Shown one piece after another: positions 35,401 through 44,853 of a DNA stretch of 64,000 bases. The DNA is taken from contig NC_058520.1 in NCBI RefSeq assembly GCF_904849725.1, positions 534,492,083-534,556,082 of the forward strand, given 5' to 3'. The translations under genes and the position numbers were made by a program. This stretch comes from Hordeum vulgare subsp. vulgare (taxonomy: Eukaryota; Streptophyta; Magnoliopsida; Poales; Poaceae). Below the pieces are notes generated by a model. The model had not been told where the DNA came from, searched no databases, and worked only from the letters and a program-made list of their open reading frames with translations. Position 1 is the stretch's first letter; each line of letters opens with the position of its first letter.

Positions 35401-35911
35401 CTAAACCCCCACAGAGCTGGAGGAGGTGCGTCTTATCATCCGACTGGCTAAGTCGTTTGATGGTTTGGGATCGGGCGGAGAAGATGTGTTTGAACAAACC
35501 CCAATGGGGAGGGCAGCCGATAAAACACTCACATAAGACTATGAAGGCAGAAAGGTGCGCGATGGCATTCGGAGGGAAATGGTGAAGTTGGGCACCGAAG
35601 TGATTCATGATGCCCTTGAAGAAAGGATGCGGGGGCAAAGAAAAACCTCGGTGGACATGGCTGAGGAGCAGGACGCGCTCCCCCTCCCGGGGCACTGGCT
35701 CGACCTCGTCCTCCGCCGGCAGTCTCCAGGACTTGTGCACGAGCACTCCATGCTCCACCAGCTGCAGCAGATCTCCCTCCGTCACCGTGGAGGGTAGGAA
35801 GTCTCCTTGGATCCACCCCGCCGGCAGCGCCCGCTGCCGCCGCTGAGCAGGCGCCGCCGCCTTGCCCTTCTTCTTCCTCGCCTCCATCTTGCTGGTCTGA
35901 CCCTTGGTCAT
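32489..35911 (-). CDS. antisense spliced gene of the gypsy element (PF04195-type protein)
   Basis: An additional gene on the strand opposite gag-pol. Exons (descending): 35911-34928, 34830-34427, 34348-34269, 34214-33823, 33347-33053 and 32973-32489. All five introns are GT-AG, and the joined length is 2,640 nt, giving 879 residues with no stop or frameshift. Residues 8-27 are strongly basic. Residues about 30-140 (TEGDLLQLVEHGVL ... LFKHIF) match the domain known as putative gypsy-type transposon (PF04195, Transposase_28). Exon 2 has a run of acidic residues (ESSEEEEEDEEQ) and Pro-rich sequence. Exon 5 is a predicted coiled coil (AEREKSLEQAREVNK). Function unknown; related antisense extra genes are known in Tat elements such as Grande. 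The start Met follows a TATA-like box 130 bp upstream. Splicing is inferred, not observed. Confidence 0.75.
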
Positions 35912-36040
35912 GGAGGCGACGGCGAACTCTCGGGAGGAAGGAGAAGGAGGGAGTGTTGGAGCGCTGGAGGTGGCGAGGAAGACGGAGCAGGCGAGAGCGA
36001 AAGATTCGGCGAGCGTAACGAAGAAGCCTCGCCGCCCAGA

Positions 36041-36050
36041 TTTAAATAGG
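36041..36050 (-). promoter_or_regulatory. TATA-like box of the antisense gene
   Basis: On the minus strand CTATTTAAAT lies 130 bp upstream of the start Met at 35911, in GC-rich surroundings. Position and sequence fit a TATA box; use is not shown. Confidence 0.5.
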
Positions 36051-36432
36051 GTTCCGACTGGGTCACTGGCGGGTGGCCCCGAAACCTTATCCGCCCGACC
36101 GGCCGCGGCGATATCAGTGGAGGACTTGAAGGCGCGAGAATCGAGGCGTCAGGCGCTACTCGAGTGCGCTGACATCGTCCCCGCTGAGCGCGCGGAACCC
36201 GAAATTTGAGATCCTGGAAAATCCGCCGCTGTCAGTTGACCGGTCGCGTCAAAAGATGTCGCAGAAACACTCGGCTCCCGACTGTCGGTTTCGCAAGCAC
36301 TTCCACTCGGATCGTTGGTCAGAAAAGGTAAAATGGATAGAGGCAAGCAACGCCCAAGCCGAATCTAATCCGGTCGGATCCGAACTTCAAGCACCGCTTC
36401 GTCGTTTCAACCCCAATCCATTCGGGGACTAA

Positions 36433-36988
36433 TGATGGGGTCATAGTCCTAGGGTAGGGTCATAGGCCTGCCATACAGGTCCTACCCAAGGACTACCCCA
36501 CACAAAGGACAAGACCCTAAGTCTACCCCGACTGAATTAAGGAATCCCCATTATCCAGTCGGCAACAGGTCCTATATCATCCAATCGGATACTAGCATTC
36601 GGAGAATACCAAGCTAACCGACTGGATAAACTCGGTACATCGTAACCTCCCTGGAGGGAAACGGTCGTACGTTTCCGGGTGCATTTATTAGCATTTAGAG
36701 CATACGTTATCTGTAACGTATGCATTCAATCCCCACTACTCCGCCCTTATACCGGAACCATTGTGGAGGGCAGCGCACTCTATATAAGCCGCCCTCCCCC
36801 ACTGGTAGAAGGGTTAGCAAATCATTGTATTCCATATTACACTCGGCAACAAGCACCGAGAGCACTGAGACGTAGGGCTGTTACCTCCCCCGCAGAGGGG
36901 CCTGAACTCATACAACCTCGTCGTAGCTAGGACTCTGCCCATCTCATTCGTACCCTACACATCTACTGTCAGACTTATACCCACGACA
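36433..36988 (+). repeat. 3' LTR
   Basis: Same 556-bp length as the 5' LTR. It is preceded by CGGGGACTAA, the likely polypurine primer region. Differences from the 5' copy include A/C at the ggactacc site, CAGTCGG/CAATCGG and AAGCTCC/AAGCACC. The TATA box is conserved. Confidence 0.93.
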
Positions 36989-37019
36989 ACGGCATCGATG
37001 GGTTCGCCAAGATGGAGGT
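36989..37019 (+). pseudogene. LRR receptor fragment, second part
   Basis: Continues the frame broken by the gypsy element: across the duplicated ACGGC the reading passes from AMPEDG to IDGFAKMEV. The fragment stops here because the next base belongs to the GT61 fragment in opposite orientation. Confidence 0.7.
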
Positions 37020-38290
37020 GCCGCGGGCGAGCCACTCCAGCCCGCCGTAGGGCACGACCTGGATCAACACGGCGTCGGCGGGCAGGAAGAGCATGTTGGT
37101 CAGCCCCGCGCCGTGCACGCCCACCATAACGTCCGCCGAGTTCACCAGCCGGGCGAACTTGGACACGCCCGTGTTGCTGTCCGGCTCGCCCACGCGCACG
37201 TCGTACCCGAGGCTCATGGCCATGTCTGCCATGGCGCGCTCGTTGAGGAAGGCGCGCGAGTTCTTGCGGGAGATGAGGAGGAGCCGCGGCCGGCGCCGGA
37301 TGTCCCACCGGTCGCCGCTGGGCTCGGCCGCCGCGCGTGACAGCCCGAACGCGCCCCGCAGCATCGTGCGGAAGTCCACCATCGAGTATCCTGCGGGCGT
37401 GTTGGACGAATAATGCTACACTTACGGGATGTTTCTTACGGATAAGCCTTACGGAACGCCATGTTAGTTGCGGACTGGTGCAAATCTTTCCACCTCCCGT
37501 GATTTCAGGGCAAAAATTGCTTCACCTTGCTCCACGTCTATCCGTAAAACAATTCCGTAAAAACCAGCCCGTAGATGTAGCATTATTCGTGTTGAACGCG
37601 TCCACGCCCAACTCCTTGTGGAACGTCGGCCCGACCACCACGCTCGGGTAGCACCGGACCTCGTCGTCGTTGTCGATGTCGATCACCTCATACTTGCTCA
37701 GCTGCTGGAAGATCTCCAGGTACCGGTTGGTCCACCACGACTTGAAGCTGCTCACCAGGAACTGGACCTCGCCGCCGAACCGGCGCGCCGTGATGAATGC
37801 CGGGACGAACACGTCCGTGTAGTCGTGGAACAGGTTGCTCGTGAACCCGCCGTTGGAGAGCACGAAGGCCGTCGCGGAGCTGTTGACCGTGCAATGTGGC
37901 ACCGCGCCGCTGGAGAGCGGTCGGAGGGTCCACTCCTTGATGTGCGACAACGCGTAGGCGTCGTGCTTCCGGCAGTACGACCACCTTCCATTCCCGGTCC
38001 AGTGGGCGGACCTGAATGGTCTGGTTGCGGCCGTGCACGCGCACGTCGCCAGCGGCCTCGCACATGTCCGACCGCCGGCCCGACTCGTAGCACACCGGCT
38101 TGCTCGGGAGGCCCACGACGGCAACGGGGACGGGCGTGGTGCTCATGCTTGTGCTCATGGGCACGTGCACGGGCACGGGCACAGCACCCCCGGACGAGGT
38201 GTCGGCTGGTTTGGCTCTGCCGGAGAGGGAGTACTACGGCTCCGCCGCCGGCCGCGTCCGCGAGCAGCGCGGTGAGCGCCAACGCGGTGA
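37020..38290 (-). pseudogene. GT61 glycosyltransferase fragment
   Basis: GT61 enzymes (DUF563) transfer arabinose, xylose or N-acetylglucosamine to xylan or glycoproteins in the Golgi. Here the minus strand shows VCYESGRRSDMCEAAGDVRV, then KHDAYALSHIKEWTLRPLS, FHDYTDVFVPAFIT, DNDDEVRCYPSVVVGPTFHK, and after a MITE YSMVDFRTMLRGAFG, RLLLISRKNSRAFLNE and the family signature MVGVHGAGLTNMLFLP. A frameshift lies near 37990. The C-terminus is cut at VPYGGLEWLARGT, where the LRR fragment begins. The upstream end (38290-38190) has no recognisable membrane anchor in frame. Captured, non-functional copy. Confidence 0.85.
37407..37587. mobile_element. Mutator-type MITE in the GT61 fragment
   Basis: Inverted termini CGAATAATGCTACA / TGTAGCATTATT, flanked by CGTGTTGGA (37398-37406) and CGTGTTGAA (37588-37596), 8 of 9 matching. 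The interior has acggg/cccgt and ttacgga/tccgtaa pairs. It splits the GT61 reading between DAFNT and AGYSMVDF. Confidence 0.75.
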
Positions 38291-38512
38291 GCGCTGAAGC
38301 TGTTCAATGAAATGCACGGGACCGTGCTGGCACCTGACGTGTGGGTCAGCCTTGACAGAAAAACGGTTAAAAGAGCTAAATCGGGCAATTATGAAGTTTG
38401 GTAGTTTTTTGCCACAAATTAGGAAAATTTTGATAGTTTTCCGCATAAAATCATAAAGTGGTAGCTACTGGACACGGTTGCGCAAAATGTGGTAGATTTT
38501 GGCAATTTACTC
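38291..38512 (-). repeat. Pack-MULE right terminal inverted repeat
   Basis: Reverse complement begins GAGTAAATTGCCAAAATCTA and ends GAACAGCTTCAGCGC, matching the left repeat except for an extra segment of about 30 bp (gtggcaaaaaactaccaaac). Confidence 0.85.
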
Positions 38513-38521
38513 ACTCTGGTG

Positions 38522-40390
38522 ATAGAAATTAGGTGCTGATCGATGTGAACTTTAAGCTTTTTACCGGCCGGCCTGAGGCTTTTACCGGCCGTCGAGTGGC
38601 CACCGGCGGTTTGGCGGAAAGACGGCCCTGCCATTTGGGACTTTGTTGCTCGCGTCGGTCAGTATCCATCACTCTCGTTGCCGGGACATCGCGGGGAAGA
38701 GGCTTCGGCCTAAAGCTTGGAATCACTGACCGTGTGATCGAGCGTTCAGATCACTGTAATTTTCGTCAGTCTTCTTCACAAGGAGAGCATTCTTTAATAA
38801 ACCTTTTTCCATTTTTCTTCCCTTGTCTATCCAAAGTAGCACCGGTATATATGGCATGCATGCCATGGACTAAGCGGGCATGGCATAGACTAAGCAGGCA
38901 GATGAGTCTACCTCCGGATCACCGTGCCGGAAAGGGTTAGATATGCTCACATGCAACAGTTGATTTGGCAGAGTGATACTACATAAAGTTGCAAGAAATC
39001 TTCAGTCCTGGCTGCAAACGGGGTCTAAGATTAGAATCACGAAAGTAACACGTCTGCGTCGCGTGGAAAAGCCCTTCCCGCGGCCGGATCTTCGTAGCAA
39101 CGACCGGAACTTAACAGAAAGTTTAACCATTTTGTGCTGTGCGGCAAGCGCAATCCTACGGCTGTCAAGTAGCGTAAGTGGACAAGAGGATGCAAACAGT
39201 CGAGACGCTCTCGCTTCCTCTCTCATCTCCTGTTCCTACAGGGACAAATGAGGCGACGTGGAAGTTGACCTGGTGCAAGAAAAGGACAGCCAAAATATAA
39301 ATTAACTTGCCAGTACCAGGGGAAATTCATACTACTAGCTACTAGCTACCTAGCTAGCTTGCCTTAAAATCTTGCATGGTTTGAGCTGAGCCATAGATCG
39401 GGCTCCTGGTATCCTTTTGGCTGCCCATGATCCACACAAGACTCGCTTGGAGTTTTGCCTGTCCTGATCTTCGTCCACGAGTTCGTTTTCGGTTTAGGTT
39501 TTGACCGGTTCCCCCCTACCTGTACGGGTTCCTCCTCTTAAATTAGCGATGAAACTTTGGTTCGTTGAACCTTAAACTGCGCTAGGCGTTTAGGTTAGCA
39601 GGTCACGTACGCTCCCTTCAATAATCGGCAAGCCATGCAAGTAGATGTGCTGGATACTGTAAGATAATCTCACTGGAATTGAAAAAGATTGCAATGAATC
39701 CTAGACTAGAAATGCAGACATGCTTGTGGTGGAGTCACATGGTTACGTAGGCAGCTCTATTTTAAGACAATGGTTACCTAGTCAAGCACATCAATGAGGG
39801 GCAATCTAAATCATTATCATCCCACATGCTTTATGAGGAATTAAATACCACATGCAATTTAGTAGTGATACTACTATATATACTGCTACTGCTTTGGGCT
39901 GTTTAAATGATTATATCCCACTACTGAAAAAGTTCAGCAAAGACCAACATATAATGAAATAAAGGGGTCATACAGGGAATCGCTTCTTGCGACAGCAAAC
40001 AATGATACCTACGGATTATCACAAACTACATAACTTATATATATGTCCAGTGTTAAACATTCCAACAACGATTAAAAGTCAGTGTATGAATAAGAAACTC
40101 ACATATTCGCCCTAAAACAGCAAAAACAGTAATGTTGGATATTTTGCTTATGACCACGAGATGTGATCTAATATTTATTTCAAGCACAAGTAAATGGCTC
40201 CATCATGGCATCTCGCAGTTATGGGATGTGAACCCGAGTGTTTGCTTTGGAACTCCACCCTTTAAAATATAAGTTCATCTTTAAGCTAGGTTCTTAGGCA
40301 GTTGGAAATAAGATCCATGATTGTTTACTTAGACTGGATTGTTAGGCCTATACATAATAAGGACCCCGACAAGAGTTTACACAATAATTG
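38522..40390. other. non-coding stretch
   Basis: No gene was recognised. TTTTACCGGCC is duplicated at about 38558 and 38580. 39780-40100 is AT-rich. Confidence 0.35.
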
Positions 40391-41070
40391 GTCTATCTTG
40401 CTTTATTTTTCTTTTTCTTTTTTGTGGGAAAAACTTTCTGTCTATTCAACCATCTGTCATGGTAGTACAAAGAACACCAGAAGTAACAACAATTACAACG
40501 AGATCCATAGACCACTTAGCGATGATTACAAGTACTTGAACGAGTGGAAGGCTTGCTGTCGCTATCGCCCCTCCCTCATCAAAGTCGGGTAAACCTTGTT
40601 GTAGTAAACAATCGAAAAATCGTCATGCTAAGGTCCCAAAGCACCACCGCACCAGAAAAAAATATCACCAATGAAGATAAGCTTAGATCGGAACGGTCCA
40701 ACATGACACTACATGAATGATGATTCGACCCAAACAGGTCCACAGATGACCATCACTATTTGAATCCCATAAGTTCAGTCACAGACAGACCTCCACACGC
40801 CCTCTCGTGACGCTAGATGAACCACTTGGACCGAAGTTTGGGTAGGAAGGTTCTTATTCCATCACTAGGGAACCACTGGCACCTCGTCTCCCCGAGCAGT
40901 AAATGCACCCTAACTCAAGTGAAAATGTAGCTAGAAACGAAGCTGGAGCCCTCCCATCGAAAAGGGTTCACCGTGACTTCATGGCCCTAAGGACTCCAGA
41001 GACTAGGTAGACCGGCGGCGCCGACGAGAGACAGAGAAACGTAATATCCTTCTCGCCTAGAAACGTGAGA
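40391..41070 (-). repeat. probable antisense non-LTR retroelement remnant
   Basis: A T-rich run (ttatttttctttttcttttttg, antisense poly(A)-like) is followed by GGTAGTACAAAGAACACCAG and downstream segments (cgcccctccctcatc, cttattccatcactagggaacc, tggccctaagga). I recall this order from a dispersed Triticeae repeat. There is no coding region and no target duplication was found. From memory only. Confidence 0.35.
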
Positions 41071-41453
41071 CAAAGGGGTACTCGGGTTTGAATCTTGTAT
41101 CTTGCTTTAGGGAAGAGAGTCATGTCCCAAACTTAGAACACAATTGTTTTTTTGTCATATCTGACCATATTTTGTCACAATTTTCACCATGTGACAACTC
41201 GTAGATCCAATGCCCATATCACTACACATACTTTAAGCAATGTGTGGGTCACCTCCTCTTTATATTTCATGCTTGCAATACGGAGCTAACTGCCATGTCG
41301 CTTTTTCCCGAGCCATCAAACCCAATGACACGGTTGGCCTCAATGGCACCATTTCTATGAGACTGTGAGTGTTGCCATTGGCATCAACTGTGACCCCCCC
41401 CTGTAGTGTGTGCAAACAGCACCATGGGTGGCACTAGACTCGTTGTCGTCATC

Positions 41454-42124
41454 TTATGAAATTCCGTTGTGGCTAAAGGTGGTGCCATTAGTTAGTGCAT
41501 TGACAACATCGACCCCATCATGGTTCTTATCGTTGCCATCTATATGAGTGATACCACCAAGGCCAACCGTGACATAGTAGTTGCAGGTCACTAGGGTGCT
41601 TATGCGACTTACAATGGAGCCATGTGACCTTGTTGCCTTTACTCCCGCAACCTGCAATGACCTTCACCAACTTAGTTTGAAGATGAGTTGCACATCAAGG
41701 TACATAGGGTGTGAGGTGTTGAGGCTAGCTTCAGCTCGGGAGATGGTGCAGTAGTGGCCTTCTGTTTTCTAGGGGCGATGACACCACACCCTTTAATGAT
41801 AGCACCAATACTCAAACATGCGGTAGCGATGTGTTTGTTGGTGCTTGAATGGATCAAGACGTTGCCTTTTCCCTAATCTAGGAGGGACACCACTTTGGAC
41901 ACAAGGCCAATGAGCTGCTCTGGACCATGAGGTGCAGTGATGTCGTGCCATGTATGGAATTTGGGTTTTCCTTGGGCTACAATCATTGGCACCCCTAGCA
42001 GCTCGAAGACAAGTTGTGTGCTAAGGAGGAGTGTGATGTTATCGTGCGGGCATGGCCCTACCTTCAAATTTCTCAAATATGAGATGAGATCTCCAATCTC
42101 CATGTTAGGTATTCTATCATTCAA
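41454..42124 (-). other. unrecognised coding-like remnant
   Basis: Three adjoining minus-strand segments (42124-41873, 41857-41672, 41657-41454). The first reads GDLISYLRNLKVGPCPHDNI and LVFELLGVPMIVAQGKP, then after a TAG IATACLSIGAIIKGCGVIAP. Composition and flow look like a decayed protein rather than chance, but I do not recognise the family. It lies near a probable LTR fragment (42759-43155) and could be part of that element. Confidence 0.3.
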
Positions 42125-42758
42125 ATTAGGAAGGTACCTTTTAACTTAGTTCTTATGTAATTAGAATAAAGAGCTACAATTTATTATCTGATTTAGATCC
42201 TTATATAATGAGGAACTCATGCAAGAAATAAAGCAAGAAAGAACTGGAATAATAATTCTTCTGTCTGAGCTCCAAGGGCGAGAGCCTCTCCAAACCCTAC
42301 TACACAACGTTAGTACAAAGCAGATGGTGTAAGTCGAGGGTGAAATTGGATGAAATGGGTAGAAAAGAATCCAAATTGCGTGTATCTATTTGTTGGTATT
42401 TTCACAAGCTTGACACTATGTGGTGAGTCCTATGGATGCTAAGTAGTTTTCTATGATGTCAAAAGTATGTACTATATAATCTAAATGACGAGGTACCTAT
42501 TCGTCTTACGCGTCAATGGTTGTATAAGGGATCAAATTTTTCACTAGCATTATGTTGATAACACCGAGCCACTCGTCCCAGTTTTTAAGTGTTCATGTGT
42601 CTCCCCTCATCTTCCTGTGGCAGCATTTAGGTGAGATACCTAGTTAGAGGAAGATGCTATATGGTAGTATATCGACCGAATCAACTAAGGAGTGTCTATG
42701 TGCTCCTAAGTCATGCACCTTGTTGTAGTCGAGTAGGCACTCACTCTGGATAAGAGCA

Positions 42759-43155
42759 TGTGTGCTAAATTTTGGATTCAACTGTTACGGGAGATACATT
42801 CATGTAATAGTGGGATCACCCAATGGCATCACACCCCCTCCAAAGGTAGCTACCTAATTACCACCACACATCAACTCATATAAGTGCAACCGACCCTCCG
42901 TTGAGGATCATTTGACTCTGGGAGCAAGAAGCTCGCAACCTTGCTCTATGTAGATTAGATCTATACAATTGTAATCTTCTCATTGATCAATACAATACAA
43001 CAAGCATGATATCTATCTTTTAGCCATTTGAGGGCCTGAACCCTGGATAAAATCACCACACCGTCTTTTTCATTATTGAGATCCCTTCATGAGCCCCCTC
43101 TATTGTCTTCGACCTTTAGTGGACCTTAAGATCGTTGGTGCATTAATCGTCAACA
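42759..43155 (+). repeat. probable LTR fragment or solo LTR
   Basis: Begins TGTG and ends AACA. It contains a TATA-like CATATAAG at about 42880, the segment ATTGATCAATACAATACAAC typical of cereal gypsy LTR transcript regions, and then GAGGGCCTGAACCCTGG, comparable to GAGGGGCCTGAACTC in the LTRs at 24034 and 36433. No clear target duplication; ends uncertain. Confidence 0.4.
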
Positions 43156-43816
43156 CACCATCTTCTTCCCATCCAATTCCATACCACATCTCTTGTTCTG
43201 CCACTTTTGGATACAAAGATTTCAATACCCCTTCATATCGCTCATGTACCCTCATCGAATGCAAAATGTTGTTTCACCTTCAAATAGTAGCACTACCATT
43301 GCCTTGCACTATCATAGCAGTACCCTCATCGAATGCAAAATGTTGTTTATCCGACATTGAATTGACGTTTGCAGTGTTGCCTCGCTCCATGGCCTGCCAT
43401 CACATGGAGATGAGGATGCAACACGATCAACACACACAAGGATGAAGTGGCGATCGAGCGAGTTAACGACATGGTAAAAAAGAAGTTTTGCGTTGACGCC
43501 TCATTCGATCCGTCCATAACCATCTACTGCTAGTGATGCCTAGACATGTTCTCTATGTCCTACAACATGCACTCATTTAGGTCGACGGACTCCAGTGTCA
43601 ACCGTGTGGCATGGTGAACCCGCGTCGACGATGGCCGTCGGTTGCCATTGGTGCCCAACCTCGCTTGCGTTACTCCTCCTCCCACACCCCCTTCGCACGG
43701 TTTACCGGCGTTACTTCTCCTCCTTGATCCGCCTCCCCTCTCTCAAGCGTTACTTCTCCTCCAAGATCCCGCCTCCCCCGACGTCGATTCGGCGTCGGTC
43801 CCTCGCTAATATAATA
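43156..43816. other. non-coding stretch with a short tandem duplication
   Basis: No gene was recognised. CCCTCATCGAATGCAAAATG occurs at 43250 and 43323, a 73-bp direct repeat. GCGTTACTTCTCCTCC recurs around 43708 and 43747. Confidence 0.4.
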
Positions 43817-43975
43817 CTCCCTCCGTTTCAAAATATAAGACCTTTTAGATATTTCACTAGAAGACTACATACGGAGCAAAATGAATGAATCTACACTCTA
43901 AAATATGTCTAAGTACATCCGTATGTAGTTTATAGTGCAATCTCTAAAAGGTCTTATATTTAGGAACGGAGGGAG
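43817..43975. mobile_element. Stowaway MITE (Thalos type)
   Basis: Termini CTCCCTCCGTTTCAAAATAT and GGAACGGAGGGAG with TA at 43815-43816 and 43976-43977. 159 bp, full length, about 0.9 kb upstream of the PSI-like start codon. Confidence 0.9.
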
Positions 43976-43977
43976 TA

Positions 43978-44853
43978 TAATAGAACGCTGGATTATAGGT
44001 TTCCATACAGTAAAAATGCACAGCAAAAATGATATCCGGCCTCGCAAAGTGAATGACACGGGTTTGTTTAGGGAGAAGAATGAATGCCACGGACGTACTG
44101 TATGCGGCTACAGCTGCGCCCTCGCCTCCTCCTATTAACTGCGCGCACACGGCCCGGACGGCGACACGGGCGCTGCGCGGTGCGACCCACCCCGCGTTAT
44201 GATGGGCTGCGTGCGCGTGTGGCAGTAGCAGTAGCAGCAAGCAGTTGGCCAGCCAGCAGCCCCGGACCCTCCACCAGTCTCCAGTCCCCCCCCCCCCCCA
44301 CCCCCACCCCCTACCCCTCCTGCCGTGCCGCTGCTCGAGTGGACGCTCGCTCGCTCGCTCCCTCGGCTACTCCCCCCCCGTGCCGTCCCGTCCCGTTCTG
44401 GCGTTCTACTCCTCCTCCAAGCTGAAGCCTACCCAGCTTCCGCCCCCATTTCCCCTCCGCCCCCCCCCCGCCGAAATCCGCCAATTCCCCTCCGAGGCCA
44501 CCCCGGCCCGCCGATCCACCCGCCGAAGGCGCGTTATCCGCTGGGATTCCGGTAAGGCCCGGGTTTCCAGGCGGAGAGGGGAGTGTTTTTTTTTTTTTCG
44601 CGTGATTTCTCTCTCCTGACCTGCCGCTGCTGCTCTGGCGTCTGCAGGCGGCTCGTCCGTTGGAGCCGGCCGCCCGGGATCGTGCCGCAGCGCGGTTCCC
44701 GGCCGATTCGCCCCCCCGCGTGGATCGGGAGGCGGCGCGGAGATCGACCGGAGGCTGTACCGCCTCTGCGCGTGGGAGGTGGTGACTGGTGTGAGCGGTG
44801 AGGCCGCTGGTTGGGGGGACTAGGGGTTCGTTTGCTCCGGAGGGGCGGAGGGA
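43978..44853 (+). promoter_or_regulatory. promoter and 5' UTR of the PSI-like gene
   Basis: C/T-rich sequence (poly-C at 44287-44301, many ccccacc and tcctcc words) typical of a grass TATA-less promoter and long leader. The leader contains a probable intron (44552-44647). No transcription start can be fixed from sequence. Confidence 0.5.
44552..44647 (+). other. probable 5' UTR intron of the PSI-like gene
   Basis: Donor CCG|GTAAGG and acceptor TCTGCAG|GC, with a T-rich tract (gtgttttttttttttcg) inside. 96 bp, in the leader of the gene starting at 44854. Confidence 0.5.

Larger units (their letters stand above)
24034..36988 (+). mobile_element. Ty3/gypsy LTR retrotransposon, Tat-like, 12,955 bp
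   Basis: Complete structure: two 556-bp LTRs starting TGATGGGGTC and ending CCCACGACA, a perfect 5-bp target duplication ACGGC (24029-24033 and 36989-36993), a primer-binding site, gag-pol on the plus strand, a 70-bp repeat array and a spliced gene on the minus strand. The second RNase H-like domain before integrase and the antisense extra gene point to the Tat lineage (Ogre/Retand/Grande relatives); the assignment is by memory of that lineage. The two LTRs differ at about 13 sites by eye (about 2.3%), so the insertion is relatively recent. gag-pol is dead. Confidence 0.92.
23477..38512. mobile_element. Pack-MULE: Mutator-like element carrying two gene fragments
   Basis: Long terminal inverted repeats (23477-23669 and 38291-38512) both start GAGTAAATTGCCAAAA, with flanking 9-bp direct repeats CCTCTCGTG (23468-23476) and ACTCTGGTG (38513-38521), 7 of 9 matching. 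Long TIRs plus a 9-bp duplication define Mutator-like elements. No transposase is present; the interior is a piece of an LRR receptor gene joined to a piece of a GT61 glycosyltransferase gene in opposite orientation. Removing the later gypsy, Stowaway and MITE insertions leaves about 1.7 kb, a usual Pack-MULE size. Confidence 0.8.

Noticed and set aside
37020..38290. Functional GT61 glycosyltransferase gene
   Set aside because: It has a frameshift, an internal MITE and a truncated C-terminus and lies inside a Pack-MULE.
40302..40592. 96-codon plus-strand frame as a gene
   Set aside because: It spans a poly-T run and the start of a dispersed repeat, and shows no domain.
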